From positions 27,882 through 91,881 of the forward strand of contig NZ_JAHKQB010000038.1 in the NCBI RefSeq assembly GCF_018860625.1: a stretch of DNA of 64,000 nucleotides, read 5' to 3'. Position numbers and translations under genes: made by a program. Each line of letters opens with the position of its first letter. Position 1 is the first letter of the stretch. Shown here piece by piece: positions 10,730 to 19,640 of this stretch. The DNA is from Paracoccus sp. C2R09. GTDB lineage: Bacteria; Pseudomonadota; Alphaproteobacteria; Rhodobacterales; Rhodobacteraceae. A model generated the notes under the pieces. It worked only from the letters and a program-made list of their open reading frames with translations. It was not told the DNA's origin and ran no database searches.

Positions 10730-12025
10730 TCAATCAAATTTTTGCCCGGGAGCGAAGCAAGCCGGGTCCACATGCCCGGCACGACCGGGGATGTTCAGTA
10801 CTGATAGGGACGGCGCGGTCTGGGCGATAATCTGCCCGCGGCGGATGACGTGCAACCGTGCCGGACGCAACCGGATGGCCTCGGCGGGGTCGCGTGCCTG
10901 CAGGATCACCAGATCCGCATTGCAGCCCACTTCAAGCCCGTAACCGTCAAGCCCCAGGATCCGGGCCGAATTCACCGTTACCGCATCGAAGAGTGTCGTC
11001 TTGTCGGCAACAGAGCCCATTTGTGACGCATGGACTGCCATATTCGCCACGTCCAGTAGGTCGCCCGTGCCCATCGAGTACCACGGGTCCATCACACAAT
11101 CCTGCCCAAGCCCGACCGGTATGCCCGCCTCGATCATTTGCGGAATGCGTGTTAGACCCCGCCGCTTGGGATAGGTGTCGTGACGTCCCTGCAGCATCAT
11201 GTTGATCAGGGGATTCGAGATTGCAGCCATTCCCGATTCCGCCATCAACGGCAGCAGCTTGGAAACGTAGTAATTGTCCATCGAGTGCATGGAGGTCAGG
11301 TGCGATCCCGCAACTCTGCCCTGAAGGCCAAAGCGCATCGTCTGCGCCGCCAATGTCTCGACATGACGTGACATTGGATCGTCGGTTTCATCGCAATGCA
11401 TGTCGACCATCAGCCCGCGATCGGCGGCGATCCGACATAACGCCTCGACCGAGGCGCGGCCCTCTTCCATCGTGCGTTCAAAATGCGGGATGCCGCCCAC
11501 GATCTCGACGCCCATGTCCAGGGCACGGACCAGAGACGCTTGTGCACCGGGGGACCGGTAATAACCGTCCTGCGGAAAGGCCACCAGTTGCAGGTCAAGG
11601 TAAGGCGCCACTAAATCGCGCAGCTCAAGCATAGCCTCGACTGTCACCAGTCGAGGGTCGCTTACATCGACGTGGCTACGCACGGCGAGCAGGCCCTTCG
11701 AAACAGCAAGATCGCAGTAGCGCAGGCCACGCTGTACCAGCGCCTCGCGCGTCAGCGTGGGGCGCAGCTCTCCCCACAACGCAATTCCTTCCAGCAGCGT
11801 CCCCGAAACGTTCATCCGCGGCATGCCAAGCGAAAGGGTGGCGTCCATATGGAAATGCGGATCGACGAAAGGCGGAGCGACAAGGTTCTCAACTGCGTCC
11901 AGGATCTGCCCCGCTTCGGACGAAATGCTCTGGTCGACGGCTGTGATTACCCCCTTCGCAATGCCGATATCCATGTTCCTGCGGCCGTCCGGTAAACTCG
12001 CGTTCCTGATAATGAGATCGAACAT
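10730..12025 (-). CDS. CodA-like metal-dependent amidohydrolase (cytosine deaminase family)
   Basis: Amidohydrolase-superfamily TIM barrel, 431 residues, resembling cytosine deaminase and N-isopropylammelide amidohydrolase. Metal ligands are visible: His57-x-His59 in VDPHFHMD, a His in VDMHCDETDD (with the conserved Glu of deaminases nearby), the strand-6 His in AGSHLTSMHSM and the Asp of GLGQDCVMDPW. These enzymes deaminate or open ring amidines such as cytosine, creatinine or s-triazines. The ATG at 12025 (MFDLIIRNAS) was preferred to the longer frame because family members start there. It heads the leftward BMP operon, with a 154-base gap before the binding-protein gene. The exact substrate is not readable. 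Confidence 0.85.
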   Translation of the reverse strand: MFDLIIRNASLPDGRRNMDIGIAKGVITAVDQSISSEAGQILDAVENLVAPPFVDPHFHMDATLSLGMPRMNVSGTLLEGIALWGELRPTLTREALVQRGLRYCDLAVSKGLLAVRSHVDVSDPRLVTVEAMLELRDLVAPYLDLQLVAFPQDGYYRSPGAQASLVRALDMGVEIVGGIPHFERTMEEGRASVEALCRIAADRGLMVDMHCDETDDPMSRHVETLAAQTMRFGLQGRVAGSHLTSMHSMDNYYVSKLLPLMAESGMAAISNPLINMMLQGRHDTYPKRRGLTRIPQMIEAGIPVGLGQDCVMDPWYSMGTGDLLDVANMAVHASQMGSVADKTTLFDAVTVNSARILGLDGYGLEVGCNADLVILQARDPAEAIRLRPARLHVIRRGQIIAQTAPSLSVLNIPGRAGHVDPACFAPGQKFD

Positions 12026-12323
12026 GCTGCTGAAGTTTCCCCTGTTTGTATTTGATCGTCGCACCCTAGTCGGGGGTTCTGGGCGATGTCATGAGGCAGC
12101 ACCCCGTCCCGTGGTATGATGCCCACATTCCGGGCACCGGCCGGTTGCTGGACGCAGCATCGAGACCTGCTCGGCGATATCAAGGGACGAGAAAAGATGT
12201 TCGCACTCAAGGGAAACTTTCTGTGCCCCTCGACCATTGGAAATATACCGTGGCCGCTACAAGATCGTCGAACGCTTTCTGACAACCCGCTCCATGGTGA
12301 TTGATCACTGGCAGGGGCCGTCA
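12026..12323. promoter_or_regulatory. Divergent intergenic region between codA-like and phosphodiesterase genes
   Basis: Roughly 300 bases without a credible gene between two divergent transcripts, so promoters for both should lie here. Short open frames exist in it but show no family resemblance. I could not pick out a convincing -35/-10 pair or operator. Confidence 0.35.
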
Positions 12324-12800
12324 ATGCGAGTTTCGCCAACCGGGCGCATCGGCGTCGTTTCAGATACACATGGCCTTATGCGTCAGGAAACGCTGGCGGC
12401 CTTGGACGGTGTCTCTCAGATCCTGCACGCGGGCGATATCTGCGAGCCAGCCCATCTCGAGATACTGGCGGAAATCGCTCCGATCGCTGCAATTCGTGGG
12501 AATGCTGATCATGGGCCTTGGGCGGATGCGCTGCCCGAGCACATGACACTGACGATCCAGGGGCTACGGATCCACATGATCCATGACCGCAAGCTCTTGC
12601 AGGCAGATCCTCAGGCCGAGGGTTGGGACGTCGTAATATCAGGACATTCGCATAAGCCCGGGATCGAGAAAGCCAGCGGCACCCTCTGGCTAAACCCCGG
12701 TGCTGCCGGCCCCCGGCGCTTCAGGTTGCCGACCACCCTGGCATTCCTTTGGGCGAGTTCCGGGCGCCCGCAGGCAGAAATCCGAAGCTTGAGCCCATAA
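12324..12800 (+). CDS. YfcE/MJ0936-type calcineurin-like phosphodiesterase
   Basis: Small metallophosphoesterase of 158 residues. All metal motifs are present in order: Asp14-x-His16 (SDTHG), GD at 37-38 (HAGD), GN at 59-60 (GNAD), His near 85-87 and GHSH at 107-110 followed by NPGA. Such proteins hydrolyse phosphodiesters or phosphomonoesters with Mn2+/Ni2+; the physiological substrate is rarely known. The ATG at 12324 is used because CAGGGG precedes it and the conserved strand begins seven codons later. It is monocistronic and convergent with the GntR gene, so a link to the ureide pathway is not shown. Confidence 0.88.
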   Translation: MRVSPTGRIGVVSDTHGLMRQETLAALDGVSQILHAGDICEPAHLEILAEIAPIAAIRGNADHGPWADALPEHMTLTIQGLRIHMIHDRKLLQADPQAEGWDVVISGHSHKPGIEKASGTLWLNPGAAGPRRFRLPTTLAFLWASSGRPQAEIRSLSP

Positions 12801-12942
12801 GCACCTTGAGGCACTCACAACCAGCGCAGTTCGGGTGCTGCAAAGCGCCGGCCTTCAAACATGGCTACTGTTGGACTGCCGCGTTGCGATAGTGACTGTC
12901 AATCTCGCCAATCTCAGAGCTGTTCAGCCATCGCCACAAACC

Positions 12943-13605
12943 CTAGCCGGATACCTGTTTCGACAGCGCCAGACCCGAGTTCAGGAGATGCCTGCGCCAA
13001 ATGCCCGCAACACCGTCTGCATCGTGACGGCGCAGCGCATTCATCATCAGCTCATGCTCGTCCATCGCTTCAGTCCAGCGCCGATCGTCCAGCAAAGCCA
13101 GGTGGCGTCCGGCTCGTGCCCTCAACATCAAGCGGGCATGGGCATCGGTCAGGATCGGATTCCCACATTCCGTAATGATCAGCTCGTGCACCGCGTTGTT
13201 GGCAAAGAAGTAGCTGTCCAACTCGCGTCGTTCAAAATGCTTGCAGGTCAAGGCATGCCTATTCTCCAGCTCGGCCATGAGCGGAGCGGTGACGCGTTCC
13301 GCGAAGCACCGCGCAGCTAGTGCTTCCAGTTCCGCGATCACCCGGAACAGGTTCATTGCGTCCTGCCCGTCGAACCGAGCTACCTCGGCTCCCCGATTTG
13401 GTGTGAGGACGATTAGCCCATCCGAAGCAAGTTGCTTCAGAGCTTCACGCGCTGGCGTCCTTGATATTGTATACCACTCAGCAATCTCGCGCTCGCGAAG
13501 CCGCGAGCCCGCCACGATTTCACCGCGTACAATCCGATCGCGCAGATCTTGCGCGATTCCCTCGTAACTTTGCGTAAATGCTGTCGAATCAACTATGCTC
13601 TTCAT
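12943..13605 (-). CDS. GntR-family transcriptional regulator, FadR/FCD subfamily
   Basis: Cytoplasmic DNA-binding repressor or activator of 220 residues. The winged helix-turn-helix (residues about 15-80) contains LREREIAEWYTISRTPAREALKQL-type spacing and the wing GLIVLTPNRGAEV; the all-helical FCD ligand domain follows, with the usual metal-binding histidine/aspartate pattern (E-x-x-x-E-x..NNAVHELI..). FCD regulators bind organic acids or metals. It is divergent from the hydantoinase operon, across a 188-base gap, which makes that operon the likely target. Confidence 0.88.
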   Translation of the reverse strand: MKSIVDSTAFTQSYEGIAQDLRDRIVRGEIVAGSRLREREIAEWYTISRTPAREALKQLASDGLIVLTPNRGAEVARFDGQDAMNLFRVIAELEALAARCFAERVTAPLMAELENRHALTCKHFERRELDSYFFANNAVHELIITECGNPILTDAHARLMLRARAGRHLALLDDRRWTEAMDEHELMMNALRRHDADGVAGIWRRHLLNSGLALSKQVSG

Positions 13606-13793
13606 ACGCGTTCCACCGCTATTTGGAGCTCATCCATGCCTCAAGTCGTTTATTAACGTCCAATGATTTCAGCATTCGCCCATGCACGCAGCACGATTTG
13701 CACAAAGTTTAGGCCTGAGAGACCGCTCCGGCCCGTTTTCAGACGACGAGCTTACCCGGATTGCATACCAGAACTACGAAAGAGGAGCAGTCG
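13606..13793. promoter_or_regulatory. Divergent promoter region of gntR and the hydantoinase operon, with a candidate GntR half-palindrome
   Basis: The region must hold promoters for both flanking genes. At 13760-13770 the sequence ATTGCATACCA resembles the T-N-G-T-N-N-N-A-C-N-A type FadR operator, and a near copy, ATTGTATACCA, lies at 13465-13475 inside the regulator gene. The resemblance is weak and the second copy is coding. A strong ribosome-binding site, AAAGAGGAG, precedes the hydantoinase ATG by 7 bases. Confidence 0.3.
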
Positions 13794-15200
13794 ATGCAGC
13801 TTGAGACGATCATTCACGGCGCCACGGTCGTTACCGGCAACGATACACGAATTGCGGATATCGGTATTCGCGACGGACGTATCGTCGCCTTGGCAGAAAA
13901 TTTAGATTTTCCAGCAGCGGAACGGATCAACGCCACAGGGCTGATCGCAATGCCGGGTGGGATCGATAGCCATGTGCATATCTCTCAGCCCTCGGGCCCC
14001 GCTGTCGTAATGGCAGACGATTTTGACAGTGCAACCCGTTCGGCAGCATTCGGCGGCAACACGACGGTCATGCCCTTCTGCCTGCCGGTGGGCGATCAGA
14101 GCTTGCGCGAGGCCGTAGCCGAATACGTCGCGCTGGCAGAGGGAAATTGTCATGTCGATGCAGCCATCCACCTGATCGTGCACCGGACCGATCCTGCAAC
14201 GCTAGGGCAAGATCTGCCGGCGCTTCACGCAGCCGGCTTCACCTCATTCAAGGTTTTCATGACATACGAGGACCTCGTCCTGACCGACCGCGAGATCCTG
14301 GACGTTCTTGAGGTCGCGAAATCCCTTGGAGCAGCAGTGATGGTTCACGCTGAGAATGAGGATGCGGTCAACTACCTCCGCGACAAGGCAGCGGCAGAAG
14401 GTCGAAGCGAGCCCGTCATGCATGCTCGAACGCGCCCCGTGCCCGCCGAACGCGAAGCCACACATCGCGCGTTGTCGCTAGCTCAGATCGCTGATGTTCC
14501 CATCACCATCGTGCATGTCTCCAACGGAGAAGCACTCGACGAGATCCGCCGGGCCCGACAGCGTGGGCAGGTTGTCCATGCCGAAACCTGCCCTCAATAT
14601 CTGACCCTGACCGAAGATGACCTTGACCAGACTGGGTTCGAAGGCGCGAAGTTCGTCTGCTCTCCCCCGCCACGCGACACGGCGGCGCAGAAGGAATGCT
14701 GGCAGGGGATTGAGCTGGGGGATTTCGATCTCTTCTCCTCGGACCACTGTCCTTTCCGCTTCGCCGACCCGCAGGGAAAGGAAGCCCCGGGCGCGCGCGA
14801 CAGCTTTCGAAACATCCCGAACGGCATCCCCGGGGTCGAGACGCGTCTGCCTATTCTTTTTTCCGAGGGTGTAATGAAGGGAAGGATAACCCTTCAGCAC
14901 TTTGCCCGGATCACCGCAACCAACCATGCACGGCTCTATGGGCTTGCTCCTGCCAAGGGCAGCATCGCGATCGGGGCAGATGCCGATATTGTCCTATGGG
15001 ATCCTACGGTTACCCGAACCATCAGCCAAACCGGCCTGCACCACGGTGCGGACTACACGCCGTGGGAAGGATTTTCCGTAACTGGCTGGCCCGTCGCAAG
15101 TTTCCTTCGCGGCAAACCGCTGCTGCAGGACGGCGAAATCAACTCGCATCAGGGGCGGGTCCTCGAATGTGGCCAACCCGATCAGAAAGCCTTCGTATGA
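13794..15200 (+). CDS. Cyclic amidohydrolase: D-hydantoinase/dihydropyrimidinase/allantoinase family
   Basis: Zinc-dependent ring-opening hydrolase of hydantoins, dihydropyrimidines or allantoin, 468 residues. Binuclear-site ligands are visible: His60-x-His62 (DSHVH), carboxylatable Lys153 (SFKVFMTY), His185 (VHAEN), His241 (VHVSN) and Asp317 (SSDHCPF). C-terminal substrate-binding segments such as CPQYL and NGIPGVETR also match. The ATG at 13794 follows AAAGAGGAG; the open frame starts 11 codons earlier without such a site. The stop overlaps the racemase start (ATGA). First gene of a long rightward operon with a TRAP transporter, next to a GntR regulator. Substrate class is cyclic ureide/imide by family; the exact one is not decidable here. 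Confidence 0.9.
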   Translation: MQLETIIHGATVVTGNDTRIADIGIRDGRIVALAENLDFPAAERINATGLIAMPGGIDSHVHISQPSGPAVVMADDFDSATRSAAFGGNTTVMPFCLPVGDQSLREAVAEYVALAEGNCHVDAAIHLIVHRTDPATLGQDLPALHAAGFTSFKVFMTYEDLVLTDREILDVLEVAKSLGAAVMVHAENEDAVNYLRDKAAAEGRSEPVMHARTRPVPAEREATHRALSLAQIADVPITIVHVSNGEALDEIRRARQRGQVVHAETCPQYLTLTEDDLDQTGFEGAKFVCSPPPRDTAAQKECWQGIELGDFDLFSSDHCPFRFADPQGKEAPGARDSFRNIPNGIPGVETRLPILFSEGVMKGRITLQHFARITATNHARLYGLAPAKGSIAIGADADIVLWDPTVTRTISQTGLHHGADYTPWEGFSVTGWPVASFLRGKPLLQDGEINSHQGRVLECGQPDQKAFV

Positions 15201-15922
15201 CCCGCATCGGCTTGATAACCCCTTCTTCGAACACCGTTCTGGAACCCGAAACCTACGGACTCCTGCGCGACGTTGACGGCGTAACCGCACATTTCGCCCG
15301 CTTCACCGTGCTCAAGATAGGCACTGATGCGGACGCGCTGGACCAGTTCAGCCTCGAACCGCAGCTTGCGGCGGCCGAGTTGTTGGCAGACTGCCGCCCT
15401 GATGTCATCGCATGGTGCGGAACCTCGGGCGGCTGGATGGGCGTCGACCGCGACCGTGCATTGTGTGCCGGCATCACCGAACGCACAGGCTGTCCCGCCA
15501 CCACGTCGACCTTGGCCCAGATCGAGGCCTTCCGCCTGTTGGGCTGCCGCACCTACGGGCTAGTGACACCATATCTATCGGACATCCAGGAACGGGTGAT
15601 CCAGACCTTCGCGAATGAAGGCTTCAAATGCGTCGCTGATCGGCGCCTTGAGGATCCGGGCAACTTTTCCTTCTCGACCTATAGCCCAGACCAGATTTCC
15701 GAGATGGTGCGCGACGTCGCCATCGCCGAGCCAGATGCCATCAGCATATTCTGCACAAACTTTAATGGTGTGCGTGTCGCCCCCGGTCTGGAATCCGAAC
15801 TTGGCATGCCCGTCATCGATTCCACCACGCTGACCTTGTGGCACGCCTTGCGATTGGCCGGGGCCGATCCATCGATCGTGCCAGGACAGGGCGCTCTTTT
15901 CACGCGGCTGCAGTTCGCCTGA
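15197..15922 (+). CDS. Two-cysteine Asp/Glu racemase-superfamily enzyme (maleate isomerase/arylmalonate decarboxylase-like)
   Basis: Cofactor-independent enzyme of 241 residues that uses a pair of cysteines for proton transfer or nucleophilic addition. Cys74 sits in AWCGTSGG and Cys186 in IFCTNFNG, the two symmetric active-site positions. The N-terminal TPSSNTVLEPE segment is typical of the maleate cis-trans isomerase group rather than of amino-acid racemases. The ATGA overlap with the hydantoinase stop fixes the start. Coupled expression suggests it racemises or isomerises the substrate or product of the hydantoinase; that is inference. Confidence 0.85.
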   Translation: MTRIGLITPSSNTVLEPETYGLLRDVDGVTAHFARFTVLKIGTDADALDQFSLEPQLAAAELLADCRPDVIAWCGTSGGWMGVDRDRALCAGITERTGCPATTSTLAQIEAFRLLGCRTYGLVTPYLSDIQERVIQTFANEGFKCVADRRLEDPGNFSFSTYSPDQISEMVRDVAIAEPDAISIFCTNFNGVRVAPGLESELGMPVIDSTTLTLWHALRLAGADPSIVPGQGALFTRLQFA

Positions 15923-15962
15923 TTTTTACTCTCCCTCCTCCTCCAACAAGGACAGACCACTC

Positions 15963-16994
15963 ATGAAACGCATTCTGACGACTGTCGCGCTTATCGCGGG
16001 TTTTGGCGTACCCGCCTTAGCTGAGACCCTAGAGTTCAAGGTGCTGGGCCAACCGGTTTCGACCGGCAAGCTGTTCGACGAACTGGAAAAACCCTTCTTC
16101 GAAAATTTCGCCGAAAGCACCGGACTTGATGCGAATGCGTCGTTCAGCCCGGTTGATACGACCGGGATCAAGGACCTCGAAGGCCTTCGCATCGCCAAGG
16201 GCGGTCTGTTCGACATCGTCTCGCTGCGTTTCTCGCCCATTTCGCGCGATGCACCAATCGCGCTCGGATTGGATCTTGTCGGGCAGAACCCAGACTACGA
16301 ATCCGCTCGCCGCTCGGTCGACCTGTTCCTGCCCGAGGTCGCATCGGTCTTTGCCGACCAGTTCGACACGAAGCTGCTCGGTGTCTGGCCTTTCGGACCG
16401 CAGGTTCTGTTCTGCAAGCCCGAGATTGAAGGCCTTGCCGATCTGAGCGGTCAAAAGGTCCGCGTATTCGACCAGAGCATGGCGAATTTCATCTCGTCCG
16501 TTGGAGGTACGCCGGTTCCCATGCCCTTCCCCGAGGTGCAGCAGGCATTGCAACGCGGTGTGGTCGATTGCGCATTGACCGGTCCGAGTTCAGCCAACGC
16601 CGCAGGCTGGCCCGAAGTAACCACGACCGTGATGCCGCTTGGCTTCAGCATCGCCTTCAATGGGTACGGGATGAACATGGCTCGCTGGAATTCGTTGGAT
16701 GCCGATCAGCAGACTGCCATGCAGACCGCCTTCGATACCCTAGTAGGGGACATCTGGACCCGTTCGGAAGAGCTGTACGACGAGGCCCTGCGCTGCAATG
16801 CAGGCGAGGAACCCTGCGAGAACCTTCGCAGCTACGATCTGACAGTCGTCGAACCCACCGAGGCCGATTACGCGACTGTCAAAGACGCGCTTGCCAACAT
16901 CTCGTTCCCTGCGTGGAAGCCGGTCTGCGATGACGCGACAGAAGGGTGTTCGGACGCCTGGATGGAGACCATCGGCACCGATCGCGGTCTCTGA
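15963..16994 (+). CDS. dctP: TRAP transporter substrate-binding protein (DctP family)
   Basis: Periplasmic receptor of a sodium-driven TRAP importer, 343 residues with a Sec signal peptide of about 20 residues ending in PALAE. Family features include the VRVFDQSMANFISSVGGTPVPMP block near 163-185, in which the family arginine that usually grips the ligand carboxylate is expected. Two cysteine pairs near the C-terminus (RCNAGEEPC and VCDDATEGC) suggest disulfides. It is preceded by a purine-poor leader but AAGGA lies just upstream of the ATG. The dctQ and dctM genes follow at once, giving a complete transporter for an organic anion, perhaps the carbamoyl acid or ureide of this pathway. Confidence 0.92.
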   Translation: MKRILTTVALIAGFGVPALAETLEFKVLGQPVSTGKLFDELEKPFFENFAESTGLDANASFSPVDTTGIKDLEGLRIAKGGLFDIVSLRFSPISRDAPIALGLDLVGQNPDYESARRSVDLFLPEVASVFADQFDTKLLGVWPFGPQVLFCKPEIEGLADLSGQKVRVFDQSMANFISSVGGTPVPMPFPEVQQALQRGVVDCALTGPSSANAAGWPEVTTTVMPLGFSIAFNGYGMNMARWNSLDADQQTAMQTAFDTLVGDIWTRSEELYDEALRCNAGEEPCENLRSYDLTVVEPTEADYATVKDALANISFPAWKPVCDDATEGCSDAWMETIGTDRGL

Positions 16995-17056
16995 ACGCCC
17001 CACGTCCCGGCCTCCGGGCCGGGACAGGTTGCCACCCACGAGAGGACCGACTTTCA

Positions 17057-17614
17057 ATGAGGATCGTTTCCGATATCGCCGCCTGGATCTTCGGCGCCAC
17101 CATGCTGGGGCTTGCCCTGTTCGTGACCGCAGACGTGGTTTGTCGCAAGTTCATCGGCATGTCCTTCGAAGGGGCAGATGAACTGGGCGGATACGCGCTG
17201 GCTGTCGGTGCCGGATTGGCCTTCGTCGTGGCGATGGTGAACCGCGCCCATATGCGCGTCGATGTAATCTACGCCCGCTTGTCGGTCAGGTTCCAGGCGA
17301 TGCTGGACCTTGTTGCCCTGGCGACGCTTCTTGGCATGGCGCTGCTGCTCATGCTGCTGGGCTGGCAGATGTTGTCGGACTCGCTGGCCTATCGCAGCAC
17401 CGCCCCCACGATCTGGGCGACCCCGCTGGCCTGGCCGCAATCGGCGTGGCTCGGGACGCTCGTCATGTTCGCACTGATCTGTGCCATAGCCCTTGCCCAG
17501 GGCATCCGTATGGCCCTGCAGAGTGACTGGCACCGACTGAACAATGGCTTCGGAACATCACCCGAGAAGGACGAGCTTGAAGCCGAGCTGGCCGACCTGC
17601 AGCGCCGCACCTGA
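17057..17614 (+). CDS. dctQ: TRAP transporter small membrane subunit (DctQ family)
   Basis: Four-helix membrane protein of 185 residues, the small permease subunit of the TRAP transporter. Helices run at about 5-25, 40-62, 80-105 and 125-150; the DVVCRKFIGMSFEGADELGGYALAVG block after helix 1 is the family hallmark. The ATG at 17057 was taken because the hydrophobic N-terminal helix begins there; the frame is open upstream by chance. It lies between dctP and dctM with short gaps. Confidence 0.9.
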   Translation: MRIVSDIAAWIFGATMLGLALFVTADVVCRKFIGMSFEGADELGGYALAVGAGLAFVVAMVNRAHMRVDVIYARLSVRFQAMLDLVALATLLGMALLLMLLGWQMLSDSLAYRSTAPTIWATPLAWPQSAWLGTLVMFALICAIALAQGIRMALQSDWHRLNNGFGTSPEKDELEAELADLQRRT

Positions 17615-17630
17615 GGCAAAGAGAGAGAAC

Positions 17631-18932
17631 ATGGATATCCAGACCGTCGCCATCGGCTTCGCCGTCATGCTGGCCTGCCTACTGTTGAGCGTCCCCGTCG
17701 CTGCAGTCATGACGATCACCGGCGTCGTTGGCGGGGCAGCGCTCTATGGAATGCCGCTGGTCAATTCGATGGGGTCCGTTGTCTGGGGCGTTCTCAACGA
17801 CAGCCTCATGACCGCCATTCCGCTGTTCATCCTGTTGGGCGAGATCCTACTGCGCAGCGGTATTGCCGACCGTATGTACGAAGCCTTGTCGCTCTGGCTG
17901 GGACGGTTGCCCGGCGGCCTTCTTCACTCCAATATCGGCGCAAGCGCTTTGTTTTCGGCGACCTCGGGCTCCTCGGTCGCGACGGCGGCAACGGTCGCCA
18001 CCGTCTCCTTGCCTGCACTCGACAAGCGAGGTTACGCCGTGCGCCGCTCGCTAGGCACGCTGGCTGCCGGAGGCACCCTGGGGATTTTGATCCCGCCATC
18101 CGTCAATCTGCTTATCTATGGTTCGCTTGCCGGTGAATCAGTTGCGCGGCTGTTCGTTGCGGGCATCTTGCCAGGCATCCTGCTGACATCGCTATTCAGC
18201 CTCTATATCGCCATCGAGGCCAAGCTTTTCCCGGCAGGCGAGCAGAGTTTCGAAGCGGTGGATTGGAGCGCGCGCTTCGCGTCTCTGAAACATCTGGTCG
18301 GGCCAATGGTCATCTTTCTAGTGATCACCGGCTCCATCTATACGGGCTTTGCGACCCCGACCGAATCTGCCGCCCTGGGAGTCGTCGTGGCATTGGCGAT
18401 CGTCATGTTCCGCCGCGGATTGTCGATCGACTTCATGAGACAGTGCTTCTTCAATACCGCACGGACGTCGGGGATGATCCTTCTGATTGTGACCGGCGCC
18501 TTCATGTTGAATGTTACCTTGTCTATCGGCGGCGTCGCGCAGGCTGCTACCGACTGGGTCGCCTCGCTCGGGCTGTCACCGACGGGCCTGCTGATCGCTT
18601 TCATCCTCTTCTACATCATCCTTGGAATGTTCATGGATGTACTGTCGATGATGGTCCTGACCATCCCCGTTGCCCTTCCCATCGTCACTCAGGCTGGTAT
18701 CGATCCGATCTGGTTTGGAATCTTCATCATCCTGATGTGCGAACTTGGACTGATCACGCCCCCGGTCGGCATGAACCTCTATGTAGTGCATGGCGTGCGG
18801 TCAGATGATGGGCCTTTCCGCGACGTGGCATGGGGCGCCCTACCCTATGTCGCGCTCATGATCCTGTTCACGCTGATCCTGATTGCCTTTCCCGCGATCG
18901 TGACCTGGCTGCCCGCGCAGATGCAGGGCTGA
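17631..18932 (+). CDS. dctM: TRAP transporter large membrane subunit (DctM family)
   Basis: The 12-helix sodium/substrate symport subunit, 433 residues, which is the usual size. Hallmarks: SALFSATSGSSVATAATVATVSLP near residue 105-128, GTLGILIPPSVNLLIYG near 148-164 and the C-terminal MCELGLITPPVGMNLYV. The ATG at 17631 follows AAAGAGAGAAC, 16 bases after the dctQ stop. The rest of the operon (cyclase, deacetylase, amidase) continues 9 bases downstream, tying the transporter to those enzymes. Confidence 0.95.
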   Translation: MDIQTVAIGFAVMLACLLLSVPVAAVMTITGVVGGAALYGMPLVNSMGSVVWGVLNDSLMTAIPLFILLGEILLRSGIADRMYEALSLWLGRLPGGLLHSNIGASALFSATSGSSVATAATVATVSLPALDKRGYAVRRSLGTLAAGGTLGILIPPSVNLLIYGSLAGESVARLFVAGILPGILLTSLFSLYIAIEAKLFPAGEQSFEAVDWSARFASLKHLVGPMVIFLVITGSIYTGFATPTESAALGVVVALAIVMFRRGLSIDFMRQCFFNTARTSGMILLIVTGAFMLNVTLSIGGVAQAATDWVASLGLSPTGLLIAFILFYIILGMFMDVLSMMVLTIPVALPIVTQAGIDPIWFGIFIILMCELGLITPPVGMNLYVVHGVRSDDGPFRDVAWGALPYVALMILFTLILIAFPAIVTWLPAQMQG

Positions 18933-18941
18933 GGAGACCAC

Positions 18942-19640
18942 ATGACCCGCATTATCGACCTCACCTTGCCATTGGCAGATGGCCTCCCGGCGCTCGGACG
19001 GCTGGCAAGACCCGTCGTCATTCCGCACACGACGCATGAAGCATCAAAGAAGTACGCTCAAGGCACCCCTGACGATCTACTGACATTCAACACCTGGTAT
19101 TTGGGAATGCTGGATCACACCGGCACACATATCGACGCGCTGTCGCATAACGACCCGGACGGCCTAACCGTGGATCAAATGCCCCTGGACTGGTTCATGG
19201 GCAAGGCGGTCTGCCTTGACCTGCGCCATGTCGGTGACAAGGGAGAAATCACTGCCGATGATATGGAGACCGCAGCCACCAAGGCCGGCGTCAAGATCGA
19301 CGGGCATATCGTGCTGATGTGCACTGGCATCAACGCACGCCATTGGCCAGATCCCGCCATCTGCTTAATGAACCCACAGGTCACCGCGGAGGCGACGCAC
19401 TGGCTTCATGATCATGGCTCGCGTGTGCACGGGGTCGAAGGCCCCTCGACCGACCGCGTCGAAGAGAACCTGTTCGTCAATCATCGGATCTGCCGGGACC
19501 TCAAAATGGTGCATTACGAATGGCTCTGGAACCTCGAGGAGGTTCTTGGCATCGGTGAGTTTCAGTTCCAGGGCATACCCCTACGGATCGAGGGCGCATC
19601 AGGATCTCCGGTCCGCGCATTGGCTTTCGTGGAGAACTGA
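18942..19640 (+). CDS. Cyclase/kynurenine-formamidase-like metal hydrolase
   Basis: Member of the Cyclase (PF04199-type) family, 232 residues. The zinc motif H-x-G-T-H-x-D is present as HTGTHID at 59-65, and a second conserved segment follows the GHIVLMCTGIN strand. Known members hydrolyse N-formylkynurenine, isatin or related cyclic amides and carbamoyl compounds. Here it sits between the TRAP transporter and a PuuE-like deacetylase; its stop overlaps the next start as TGATG. A role as an amide- or ring-opening step on the TRAP-imported substrate is inference. Confidence 0.85.
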   Translation: MTRIIDLTLPLADGLPALGRLARPVVIPHTTHEASKKYAQGTPDDLLTFNTWYLGMLDHTGTHIDALSHNDPDGLTVDQMPLDWFMGKAVCLDLRHVGDKGEITADDMETAATKAGVKIDGHIVLMCTGINARHWPDPAICLMNPQVTAEATHWLHDHGSRVHGVEGPSTDRVEENLFVNHRICRDLKMVHYEWLWNLEEVLGIGEFQFQGIPLRIEGASGSPVRALAFVEN